A stretch of 64,000 nucleotides of DNA, taken from Argyresthia goedartella. Lineage: Eukaryota > Arthropoda > Insecta > Lepidoptera > Argyresthiidae. The stretch lies in the NCBI GenBank assembly GCA_949825045.1, contig OX463829.1, positions 16,462,715 to 16,526,714 on the forward strand, read 5' to 3'. A program made the position numbers and the translations under genes. Of this stretch, positions 41,421-51,067 are shown in pieces (within the stretch, counting starts at the first letter, position 1; each line of letters opens with the position of its first letter). The notes beneath the pieces are model-generated. The model saw only the letters and a list, made by a program, of their open reading frames with translations, was not told the DNA's origin and did not search any database.

Positions 41421-41942
41421 AGGTACATTGGGAGAAATAGTCACGATAGAGGACCGATCACCCGCCTGTGGTTCAGCGCGCGTCCCACCTCATAATCATA
41501 ATCAATAGTTAGGTACAGTAGTGCGGTGCACGGAACTGATTTTCTGCGATATGACCCGATGAGCATCTGAAGTGATTATGTCATTAGTTTCCAATTTGTA
41601 CTTAGCACTGGACGCGCTCGTTACAGAAAACGCTCTTTTTCCCCAGCTATCTGTAATGTGGAAGTACAGCGACAATCGTCAAAATGCATTTAGATCAATA
41701 TGTATTGGTACGAATACAAAGTAACGCCCCCGATTGCAGCAGCTTGTGATTTTAAACAGTGTGTTCTGAACCATGACAAACACTACCCCCTCACCCTTCA
41801 CTAGTGTAAATATAGTTCGGCATGATTTAATTGACGAGACTTTGTGATTGTGTATTTATCTTGTGTTATAGTTCTAGTGTATAGGCATAATGTGTAGATT
41901 TGGGTTTTTCGTGTATGAGTGGGTTGATGGACTATAAGGGCC
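41421..41942. other. Non-coding stretch, nothing recognised
   Basis: No open frame or RNA gene is seen between the LINE remnant and the MITE. Confidence 0.55.
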
Positions 41943-42046
41943 TTACCACAAACAAATAAACCTTGTCAACACTTGTTTAAATCAAAAGTGTATGGGATTT
42001 GAAATTTGTTTTGAGGTTAAACGCTGTTTAATATTTTTTGTGGTAA
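41943..42046 (+). mobile_element. TTACCAC MITE, copy at 41.9 kb
   Basis: 104 bp with intact TTACCACAAA start and TTTGTGGTAA end, preceded by GGCC. It is the best-preserved plus-strand copy of the family. Confidence 0.78.
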
Positions 42047-42484
42047 CACGTTAATTACATGCACAAGAAATAAAATCAAGGTAAAGTTAGGAAAAAATTT
42101 AGAACCGTGCGGCACGAATATGAGGGGGGAGAAGGTAACACACAGTTGACACAGTTTATCGAATCGTATCAACCATTAAATCGGTTGGATATTTTTTGAA
42201 CGCACTCTTATAGTGTCAAAGACGTCAACTAACATAAAATTTATAAAACTTTGAAAGCTTAAGTCTCGAAAAGTACGTTTGCTCGGAGAAAGAAAACACC
42301 ATTTGAAAGCTGATAATTTTCTTAATTTAACAGTATATCTCTTATTATCAAATTCGTGCTTCACTGTTCTAAAGCATAGCCTAAAGTTCGACTGATACAA
42401 CTTTAGGAAACAACTTTTACCAGACTGACACAGATTTCACTATGACATACGGTTCACCGGTTTGTTTTCTCATCAGTATTTGAC

Positions 42485-43430
42485 CATGTTTTGTCCACAG
42501 GTAGGTGATTCCATTCTCCTAGGCAAATATCTTCGACTTCGAGAACAATATTTTCTTCCTTATCGTTGAAAATTCGTTGAAGTGGATCTTGTTCTGACTA
42601 GCCTCGCCTAATACAGAGGGTCAAATATTCTTAACTAAGCAAATTCCTGGTTCGGAACTGAATGCTTTTAGTGCCTTGGCCCATGAGTCACAAGAGATAA
42701 ACATGAGAATTACATGTCCTGAACGTTTGCCCTTTTATACTTGCGTTGTGCGCTCAATATTCCTCGAAGTATGTCAGCACTGGAGATCTTCACAAGCTGG
42801 TCAATGGTGGCCTGCCTTTAATCTCTATGATATCTTGCAGTTTGTTCTGCTCCTCATCTTGCTGGACCTGAGTGCTAGGCAGGTCAGATTTTAAATTGTC
42901 CACCTCCCTCTTCAGATCTACATACTCGACCACCTGTATGTGGCCGAGTATGAAGCCGAGTTTGGTCTAACTTCCAAGCAGTCTATTCTATTTTCCAACT
43001 TAGAAATGTAGTTTTCATATTTGTTCAGTGTTTCTTGAGTCACTTTTTGTTTTTCTAGTATCTGGCCTGCCTAAACGGCAGCCACAGTGACCAGGAAAGT
43101 AGCGACATTTTTCTGCAGCTTTGCTGAGTGTATTTCCGATATCTATGGGTGCACTGAGAGGACCCGTTGATGGCGATGTAGGTGCACTTACACTAACTTT
43201 AGTTAGAGAAGCCGTACTCATGGATAACATTGCTCGCTCCTTCGTTGCAACTAAGGTACACTTGTTACACCTGAAGATCTTCGGTTTGCTTTTGACTTAA
43301 GAAATCTCCTGATCCGACAACTTTGTGCATTTAAAATGCATCCACCTTTCACATTTGCCTTGACACTGGCAGCCGTTTTTCCGTTGCACTAATTCCTTAC
43401 AAACACCGCCAGTTTAACATGATGATTGTT
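42485..43430 (-). pseudogene. Decayed LINE ORF1 with PHD-type zinc finger
   Basis: Read leftward from about 43420, a cysteine-histidine pattern (GGVCKELVQRKNGCQCQGKC, then WMHFKCTKLSD and, after a stop, FRCNKCT) matches the PHD finger found in ORF1 of CR1/L2-group LINEs. It is followed by a Ser/Thr/Pro-rich linker and a charged, coiled-coil-like stretch with several frameshifts. It may belong to the same element as the ORF2 remnant 1.2 kb further left in the same orientation, but the intervening sequence is not convincing LINE. Confidence 0.6.
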
Positions 43431-43580
43431 ATAAACTTTGAACATAACTTTATTTAGATTAAATACTTTAAATACCTATATAAAATTTTGGTGTCGATGT
43501 ACTTGTAAAAACAATTCAATTGGTTAAAATTTATCAGAGCACTTTTTGGTGCGACTGTTGTTTAGGACGGTAGCAGGAGA

Positions 43581-43628
43581 AAAAGGAAACTAATTTAAAA
43601 ACACCCATATTTAAATTAGTTTCCTTTT
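43581..43628. repeat. Perfect 19-bp hairpin with 10-base loop
   Basis: AAAAGGAAACTAATTTAAA and its exact complement. Related GCACTTTTTGG words flank it at about 43537 and 43749, suggesting the hairpin may be the centre of a longer, weaker inverted structure. Confidence 0.85.
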
Positions 43629-44537
43629 AGAGTTTTCGACACCACGTTTAATGAAAAACTCGAAACACTCCTCCCGCGTTACGTTAGCAAAAAGCACTTT
43701 GTGAAAATTGCTCTATTATCTCAGCAGGCGTTGGTATAAAGTTAAAAAGTGCTTTTTGGCGAAACCACTCGTATTAACTAAACTTTATTCAGCACTTCAT
43801 AGGGATGAGCTAGGAGCTCTGATGGATGATTTAACTTGGCATAAAAACTACTATATTTTATTTATTATTTACGTGTAGCTTTATTAATTTACATGTAAAA
43901 GGAATGTTCGGTTTGCGTATAACTTCATACAGAATGTAGATATATAGTAATCTACTACATCTATAACTACCGCAGTGTAATAGCGAGAGATTTATAGGAA
44001 TAATACCAACGGGAGTAATCCTTCCCTTCTGCATAGCTGCGGCGATAGGCGAGCCCCTTGAGACTCAAAATGGAATATTGAATAACTAGCTGGTGGGCAA
44101 AACTGATCGATTTGTATGAAAACATCGTAGCTAAAGGATTTGTTCTGTCTATCTACCTCGCATCTGGCACACATCTACGTCTACATTTGTAATCTTACTG
44201 ATCCAAATACGAGGGCAATTACGCTTTCTTTAAAAAAAAACCGTATCATTAATCATGCGGGCCCTATATTCAGTTTTCTAGGGATTTTCATGTCTCTGAG
44301 ATTGAACGTTTTTACGTATGGGGATATTTATATACATTATTATCGAGTGTATTCTACTTACGTGTGTTTACGGCTACATTGTTCATCATTCATGTGAAAG
44401 TGAAATACACATGGAAAATAAATATTGACAAAAAGTGAATACGGCGCATTGAAAAACCTATGTAAGGGCGCCTTTGTGAATATTTGACAAGCTTGCTTCA
44501 CCTGTGCTCGAATCGGATTATTTTCTCACTTTAGAGT
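43629..44537. other. Non-coding stretch, nothing recognised
   Basis: No gene. A GCTGCGGCGAT word at about 44036-44046 belongs to a dispersed repeat seen again at about 52350. Confidence 0.55.
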
Positions 44538-44727
44538 ATTCTGCGTGTTGTGAATTCAGGATGTCTGATTTCAGTAGTGATTCGGTCAGAGTGTAGATAA
44601 GGGGGCGGAAGGTTTGTTTTGAAAATGTCAATATTTCCCTCCCTACAATGTTTCGAATAATGCTATGTTACGCTCAGGATATAGAATACTACTGAAATCA
44701 GAAATCCTGTATTCACAACACACAGAA
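44538..44727. mobile_element. Foldback element with about 40-bp arms
   Basis: ATTCTGCGTGTTGTGAATTC and the following bases to 44578 reappear inverted at 44688-44727 with about four mismatches. The central part is about 109 bases. It is probably a MITE. Confidence 0.7.
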
Positions 44728-44884
44728 TAAAACTTTTTATTTATTTGTATAGTAATTTTTTATTTTACATTTACATAGTAATAGTTGCTTAGTATCTTGT
44801 CTTAATAAATCGTTAATTAAATACTAATTACAGTGACTGTGAGGCAGCCCGTAGCATCATGAATCGAATCCAGCGCGCTCTCAT

Positions 44885-45087
44885 CTTACTGAGGCACTGG
44901 ACGGACTCCAGTTTGCCGCCTGCTCTTTGAACTGCATTGGTTCGAGCAAACTAACTACTGTTAATTAAATACCAACCACAATGACTGTGATAAGCAATTT
45001 AGCTAATGACAATAGTTGAACTGCATTGGCTTAAGTAGACTGGAATAAGCAGGCGGCAAACTGGAGTCCGTCCAGTGCCTCAGTAAG
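44885..45087. mobile_element. Foldback element with perfect 40-bp arms
   Basis: The 40 bases 44885-44924 (CTTACTGAGGCACTGGACGG onwards) recur inverted without a mismatch at 45048-45087, and weaker pairing continues outward through CCAGCGCGC. Inside and around the arms there are also direct repeats (GTTAATTAAATAC, GAACTGCATTGG). Perfect arms next to diverged flanks point to recent conversion between the arms or a young element. Confidence 0.8.
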
Positions 45088-45567
45088 ATTGGGGCGCGCT
45101 GGATTGCAAGCGGAGCGAAGTAATCAAGCAGCCCCAATCTTACCCTACTACAATTCAAGAAACGGATAGCCCTGCTGCTCAAAGCCAAGAATCAAAGAAA
45201 CGAATTGATTATGTGAGACGAGAGTCAGTCATGCACATAAAACATTTTGTTTTAAATAAAATATAGCAATGCAAATTTTAAAATCAAAGGTAGCTAGTTA
45301 TTTCATGAGAAATTCAAAAGTGTTTGTGTTTTACTCATTATTGTGTTTTATTATTATATAATATTTTTCTTTCAATTGGAAGTTCAAGAAATGAAAAATG
45401 GACTGCAATATATAATGAAGAAAAAGCAAGATTGGAGTAGAAGAAATAAATATGAGACTGGGAAAGCATTAACTTAACTAGATTATAGGGTATATATTTA
45501 TATAATATGCGTGTTTTACTTAAATATAAACAAAACTAATAAACATAGTCTATATTTACTAATTTTT
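45088..45567. other. Non-coding stretch, nothing recognised
   Basis: AT-rich; no feature supported. Confidence 0.55.
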
Positions 45568-45976
45568 AGGGTTCCGTACCCGAAGGGTTCCAAACGGGAC
45601 CCTATTACTAAGACTTCGCTCTCCGTCCGTCCGTCCGTCCGTCCGTCTATCACCAGGCTGTATCTCAAGAACCTAGCTAGCTAGAGAGTTAAAATTTTCA
45701 CAGATTATGTATTTCTGTTGCCGCTATAACAACAAATACTAAAAAACAGGATAAAAGAAATATTTAAGGGGGCTCCCATACAACAATTCTTTCAATACCA
45801 CATACAAACTTATGGATGCACCTGGTTACGTACATGGAGTGTGAAAGTAACCGCACCAATAACTTTGTAAACAATATTTTGCTGTGTAAAATCCAAACTA
45901 TTCACTCCACACCATCGTTTCTATTGAACGGTGGTACGGAACCCTTCGTGCGCGATTTAGACTCGCACTAGACCGG
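45568..45976 (-). repeat. CCGGTCAAG dispersed repeat, copy 3 (inverted)
   Basis: Full-length 409-bp copy on the minus strand, starting AGGGTTCCGTACC and ending at CCGG on the plus strand. A short TTTACT-like duplication may flank it. Confidence 0.9.
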
Positions 45977-46129
45977 TTTTTTACTTTATTTCACTTAAGA
46001 ATGACATACATAATAAAAATAAGAAAAAATAACAATACAACAAAATATTTACCTACATAACTGTGAAAAATCTTTGTACCAGCCAGTCTGGTTACAAAAC
46101 CACTGACAGTGGTATTTTCTCTTGAAGGT
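45977..46129. other. Short non-coding spacer
   Basis: AT-rich, with no supported feature. Confidence 0.5.
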
Positions 46130-46289
46130 TTATTTATTTTTTCTACTTATGTCGTCATCTGAGAAGTTGAAGGTATCGTCAAACATAAGGGACATATTAT
46201 GAAGGACTGCACAAGCACATATTACTGCTGCAGTGGTCTCCAATTTATCACCCATTACCACTTGCCGACAAGGAATAGTAGATTATTAA

Positions 46290-46460
46290 CCAAGTGGATA
46301 AAGCAGTGTCTTCTGTCGCGGGTGACGATTTAAATCGCGAGCGTAACGAAGGACTCGAGTTTTACTCCCGAGCGTAGCGAGGCTGTTAAAAACTTAAATC
46401 ACGAGTGAAGCGAGGGATTTAAGACGAGTCCTGAGTGTAGCGAGGGATTTAAGTTCACCT
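46290..46460. repeat. Cluster of GAGCGTAGCGAGG-type short repeats
   Basis: At least five variants of GAG(C/T)G(T/A)A(G/A)CGA(A/G)GG, alternating with ATTTAAG words, lie inside the Harbinger remnant. They look like the simple repetitive part of a separate inserted repeat. Confidence 0.65.
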
Positions 46461-46744
46461 AAGACTAAGAAACCTTTATCACCGAGAAAAAATACTTAAC
46501 TTTTCGTACCATTTGCGAAAAAATTAACACAATAATAATATGAGATAAGCCTTTATTAAAAATAATAACTTCTCAAGAGAAGTTAATAATGACAATTAAA
46601 AGTAAAAGTTAACATTCGAAACATTGGTCCAATTTTTGATGTATTTGATTGAAGAAAACAAAAACGCAGCAAATTCCTAGACTAATATTTTTTTGTCGGA
46701 AAAGCAAAGGCATCAAGCTCATACGGCCTCGTCGGTTTTCGTAA

Positions 46745-46882
46745 TTTTATTTAATACATACATACATAGTTTTTGCCGGGGTGGCCGGAGGTGGCACAGA
46801 CCAGGGAAGTGTGGACGAAAGATGGGGAGGCCTTTGCCCAGCAGTGGGACACCTTAATGGCTAAATAAAAAAAAAACTGCAT
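46745..46882 (+). repeat. 5'-truncated LINE 3' end (RTE-like)
   Basis: A plus-strand stretch encodes a C-terminal REVWTKDGEAFAQQWDTL-like tail followed by a stop and an A run. This fits the end of an RTE-type LINE common in moths. Only about 130 bp are left, inserted in the Harbinger remnant. Confidence 0.5.
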
Positions 46883-48047
46883 AATAAATGCGTATTTCTT
46901 TTTCAAAAAGATGTATAATGCTTTATATACAAACTCAATGGTGTAAACACAGATGTAGTTCTATATAAATTTCGGTAAGTATTCCAAATTTAAATCACAT
47001 TCTCCCCCTAGAGGCTGAATGAAATCCAGCACAATTTTCTTTCCCTGTTTTTAACAGATTAAAAATGACTATTGTTATGTTCGCTTTTTGTGGCATAGAA
47101 TGTCACTTTTTTGAGCAAGTGGTACGAAAACCTCCTTTTCCATACACCAAAAGCCCTTTCTACGGTGTTTCTAGTTTTTATGTGGCTTTTATTATAACAT
47201 TCCTCGCTAGTTGAAGAAGGTTACAAAAATGGTGTGAGAAGCACATCACTTGCTGCGCACCCACTGTCGTCTAGGAGTATGCCATTCAGTGCACCCGTTT
47301 CCAGTCTCTGATTTGCTGAGCTGCTATTATAAATAAAATTGTCATGACTGCTTCCAGGTCACCTGGCTACCAGGTCCCAATTGCAAGTCAGGGCCAACAG
47401 TTGCCTGTGTATTTATAGAGAACCATACTTTTCTGTTCCTATAAACTTCAGAAATGTTTCCCCTGGGCTTCTTATTTTCATACGAGTACAATCAATACAT
47501 AAAATCACTGCGGGAAATCCAGCCATAATAAAAACAAACGGCTTCACTCTCTGGCTGGCATCGTTAGTAGAAGGAAATCTCACAAATCCTTCATTTTCCT
47601 TGCTATCAGTTTGGACACAATGACTGCTCGCAAATGTCCATGACGTCTCCATCCAGCTTCTGCAAAAAATATTATGGGTCAATTATATTATAATAAGTAA
47701 GTATGAATCTATCTCGTAGTAGTTCTTTCCTAGAAATATAACCTGAAAACTACTATTTGCGAAGAATCGTATTGTCAGTAGTAGTATTAGTAGTATTGTC
47801 AATATTATTTAAGGCGCAAATAGCAAACCTCTTCTCGAGGGCTGGGCTGGGCTTCCTTGGACCTGGTTCGATCATCAGTTATATTCTCTCTTTCACATTT
47901 CGAGGCGTAAATCTTAAGCGGGACTGAAATTCAGTAACCGAGTATTTTCTGAATGGATCCGCGTAATCTCGCAAATATCTTCTTGCGCGATACTCTATGC
48001 CTATCAGCGTAAGCAACGAACTCAATAAATTCTTCCAAATCAGACAT

Positions 48048-48439
48048 TATAACAATATTTTACTATATTTTGTATCTTCAAGACGAATTGCATTTGCAAC
48101 AGTCAACAAAACAACATGTCCTGAAAACTGTCATCTGTCTTTTTTAAAGAAAGAGAGAAAGAAAATATGTGCTCGCACTTTTCTCTCTTGCCCCTACAGT
48201 ACGAAACAGAACACTCTCTCTTTCTATCTTCACTAACTTATGACTGCTTCTCAACTTCCGTTCGCCTCGCCCGATCACACTTTTCGTAACGCTCTGGTCG
48301 TGCATTCACCAGCTTACTCCCCAAGGCAAGCGTGCGTAAAGAAGTTCTACTTCAAAAACGACGTTTACTAAGTATATGTAAATATTTGATACATTAGATA
48401 TCTATAAAGAAAGATCCAAGAGACCAAGACTCAAGGAGT
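48048..48439. other. Non-coding stretch upstream of the Harbinger remnant
   Basis: Probably the 5' part of the Harbinger element and flank; no ends could be recognised. Confidence 0.4.
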
Positions 48440-48727
48440 TCCTCTCCTTCAAACTTCGGGTGCCGCCGTGTGGTCTGCGGAGTGTGTTCTCGCGCGGAGC
48501 GCGAGGACCACTACGGTTGCGGGGTCGAGGACTTATGGTTGCCTCATGCCCGCGGCGTCAACTCGGGGGGTAACGTCCCCCCCGGTCTTGGGTGGCCCCT
48601 ACTTGTCAGGGGCCTCGCGTGGTCTTCGTTGCGCTGTGCTTTCGCCGTCTATTGGCATACACTGGCGACAACGGTGCGGGAGCTTCTTCTTCTCCACTGT
48701 GCCGTGCTTTCGCCCTCTTCTGCGGGC
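48440..48727 (-). other. 3' untranslated region of the Jockey-type LINE
   Basis: GC-rich sequence continuing past the ORF2 stop; the change to AT-rich DNA near 48440 marks the probable end of the LINE. No clear poly(A) or simple tail is seen. Confidence 0.45.
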
Positions 48728-50863
48728 TTACACTGGCGACAGTGGGATGTGCAGCAACTCTCTTGGGAGTGGTCTGCCTTCAGGCGGACGTGCGTGATGT
48801 GGAGCGATGTCGTGGAGATGTGCGTGGCGGCTGTTGTCGGCGCAGTCGAACATGCGCCGTGCGAGCCGCGCGACGAATTTCTCCACGGTGGGCATCCGGG
48901 TATCCCTCATGATTGTGGTGTTTCGCACGTACCGCCCGGCTCCTGTGATCACCCGCAGGGAGATGTTCTGGAACCGCTGCAGCCGTGCCTTCTGGGTCTT
49001 CGACAGCAGGGCGTACCATGCTGGAGCCGCGTAGGTGAGCCGCGAGCGCACATAGGCCTTGTACACCCGCAGCTTGGCTCTCAGAGGCAGGCTGGACGAC
49101 AGGACAGGCCGGAGCATTGCCCGCGCGGCTTTGGCCCGGTTGATGCAGTGTTGCACCATCGGGACCATGCGCAGCGAGCAGTCGATGTTGCAACCGAGGT
49201 ATTTCACCGTCGATTGCCATTCGATGTCCCGGCCCCTCAGCTGTAGCGGGGTCGGACGGCGGGAGCGGGTGGTCAACAGGGCTGTTGTCTTCCCGACGTT
49301 CACCGCGGTCCGCCACTTGTCCAGCCAGGGCGGCAGCAGGTCCAGGAGTCGCTGCATCTTCCTGCAGGCGAGCTCAATTTTGCGCGACGACGCGAAGTAG
49401 GCGCTGTCGTCGGCGTAGAGGGCGAGCACAACGTCTTCCACCCCCTCCTCAAGATGGCCCTCGAGTGTGGGGATGTCGTTGGTGTAGAGCGCGTAGAGCA
49501 CCGGCGAAAGGCAGCTGCCTTGCGGGACTCCTGCGCTGATGGCCTTCGTCTGGGAGTGTGCATTCTCGACCGAGACGAAGAACCGCTGGTCTTCCAGGAA
49601 GGAGGCCACGATCTGCCCGATCATGGGGGGCACACCTGCGTCCAGGAGCTTGTAGAGGAGCCCCTCGTGCCACACTCGGTCAAAGGCCTTCTCGATGTCA
49701 AGAAAGACCCCGACGGTGTATCGGCCCCTGTTCAGCTCCGACGCCAGGTAGTGCAGGACTCTCGCCAGCTGGAGCGTCGTGCTGTGGCTGTCACGGAAGC
49801 CATGTTGCTCTGCCCTCAGCTGGATGTGGGGCAGGATTCTCCGTAACAGCAGGCGCTCAAACAGCTTGGCGATATGAGGCAGCAGGGTGATCGGGCGGTA
49901 GCCTCCCGGGTGTCTTCTGTCTTTCCCCGGTTTGGGGATGACGATCACCTTGCCCTCCTTCCAGAGGGCGGGGAAGTGTCCGGTGCGCAGGATGCCGTTG
50001 AACAGCCGCGTCAGCGAGACGACGGCTCTCCTTGGCAGCTGTACTAGGGCCCCCGCGACGACTCCGTCCGGTCCCGGGGCCTTCCGCTGGTTCAGCTTCA
50101 GGGCCACCTTCCGGACTTCGCGGGGCGACATGAAGTAGTCGCCGGCGAGGGGAGGCGCGGAGGCCGCCAGGAAGCGCTCTACGCGCTCCACAACAGCGGC
50201 GTTGTGCTCGTAGTCGGCGATGGGGTTGGGCTGGAACTGCCCAGCGAAGTGGTCGGCCAGTATGGCGGCTCGATCTCGTGCGGCGTAGCGGCGCCTGCCC
50301 GTGTGATCAAACATGGGGCAGACCGGCTCGGGAGTTGACGTCAGGCTGCGGTTCAGGCGGTGAAGGGCGGTGTCATCTTGGGAGGCCTGGTCAATGGTGC
50401 GTTCCCAGGACTGTCCCCTCAGCTCGATGATGCCCGCGCGCAGTTCTTCTCCGAGCCGGTTGATCTCCGCCTTGATCACGGGGCAGCGCGTGTGGTGCCA
50501 GGTTCGACGAAGACGGCGCTTGAGGTCCAACTTCTTGCGGAGGTGTGGAGGGAGCCTCTCCTTCCGCAAGACCGGCGGTGGCTTGGTGGTGGTGGCTGCG
50601 GCTTGAGCGGTGGTGATGGCTGTGGTGATGGCCACTGCCGCGGCTTCTACTTCTTCCTTGGTAGAGACACCGCCGGGGAGCTGCGTTGTGTTCAACTCCA
50701 GCTGGTATTTGTGCCAGTCCGTCTTCGTTCTTGGACGCGGTGCCGACGTGAGATCGGCCTCCACCCCGAGGACCAGCAAGATAGGCAGGTGGGGGGTGTC
50801 GATGTCGTACAGCTCCCCGATGGCGATGGGGAACTGTACGTTCTTCGTAAATTCGGGTGCCGG
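48728..50863 (-). CDS. Jockey-clade LINE ORF2, 5'-truncated (end of endonuclease and full reverse transcriptase)
   Basis: This is an open frame of about 711 codons in GC-rich DNA, read leftward. It enters from the C-terminal end of an endonuclease (LYDIDTPHLPILLVLGVEA). A reverse transcriptase follows with KAPGPDGV, GYRPITLLP, FLDIEKAFDRVWHEGL, GVPQGSCLSPVLYALYTNDIP and LYADDSAYF (YADD at 49406-49417), then a thumb-like region with RLTYAAPAWYALLSKTQ and a His/Cys-poor tail. These are typical of Jockey-clade elements. There is no true start codon, since the N-terminus is lost to truncation at about 50863. The unbroken RT suggests a fairly recent insertion, but the truncated copy cannot retrotranspose by itself. 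Confidence 0.88.
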   Translation of the reverse strand, partial: PAPEFTKNVQFPIAIGELYDIDTPHLPILLVLGVEADLTSAPRPRTKTDWHKYQLELNTTQLPGGVSTKEEVEAAAVAITTAITTAQAAATTTKPPPVLRKERLPPHLRKKLDLKRRLRRTWHHTRCPVIKAEINRLGEELRAGIIELRGQSWERTIDQASQDDTALHRLNRSLTSTPEPVCPMFDHTGRRRYAARDRAAILADHFAGQFQPNPIADYEHNAAVVERVERFLAASAPPLAGDYFMSPREVRKVALKLNQRKAPGPDGVVAGALVQLPRRAVVSLTRLFNGILRTGHFPALWKEGKVIVIPKPGKDRRHPGGYRPITLLPHIAKLFERLLLRRILPHIQLRAEQHGFRDSHSTTLQLARVLHYLASELNRGRYTVGVFLDIEKAFDRVWHEGLLYKLLDAGVPPMIGQIVASFLEDQRFFVSVENAHSQTKAISAGVPQGSCLSPVLYALYTNDIPTLEGHLEEGVEDVVLALYADDSAYFASSRKIELACRKMQRLLDLLPPWLDKWRTAVNVGKTTALLTTRSRRPTPLQLRGRDIEWQSTVKYLGCNIDCSLRMVPMVQHCINRAKAARAMLRPVLSSSLPLRAKLRVYKAYVRSRLTYAAPAWYALLSKTQKARLQRFQNISLRVITGAGRYVRNTTIMRDTRMPTVEKFVARLARRMFDCADNSRHAHLHDIAPHHARPPEGRPLPRELLHIPLSPV

Positions 50864-50865
50864 CG

Positions 50866-51067
50866 GACCTCAAGACGATGTTCCTGGCCAAAGATTACTG
50901 GCCGGAGGGCATCGTTTACAGATGCTACAGGGAACAGAGAACGAAGAGGAAAATCCCTAGCTAGGTTAGATAATATGTTGGGTGTTTTATAATAAATTAT
51001 GTATCTCTAGTTGTAAGATTTATAGATATGGGTTTTTGTTAACCTGAAATAAATATTATTATTATTA
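50866..51067 (+). repeat. Opposite-facing retroelement 3' fragment with ATT tail
   Basis: Directly abutting the truncated Jockey end, the plus strand encodes a short in-frame tail (DLKTMFLAKDYWPEGIVYR, then a Lys/Arg-rich end and TAG). An AT-rich 3' region and AATAAATATTATTATTATT follow. Coding tail, polyadenylation signal and simple repeat fit the 3' end of another LINE or of a retrotransposed transcript. I do not recognise the protein. Confidence 0.45.

Larger units (their letters stand above)
46130..48047 (-). pseudogene. Decayed PIF/Harbinger transposase
   Basis: Read leftward from an ATG at 48045-48047 (MSDLEEFIEFV), the pieces of a PIF/Harbinger transposase appear in order. Near the start are HRVSRKKIFARL and, after a frameshift, DPFRKYS-like text. 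GFPAVILCIDCTRMKIRSPG follows with its catalytic Asp at 47491-47493, then LLDDSG at about 47266-47271 and [15 protein letters not shown] with its Glu at 47158-47160. All three acidic residues share one frame, but a TAA lies between the second and third. The C-terminal TAAVICACAVLHN piece lies at about 46200-46250, separated by inserted repeats. It is dead, but the catalytic triad is still readable. Confidence 0.85.

Noticed and set aside
48468..50992. Plus-strand frames up to 258 codons opposite the Jockey LINE
   Set aside because: They are antisense shadows of a GC-rich reverse transcriptase gene and contain no recognisable domain.
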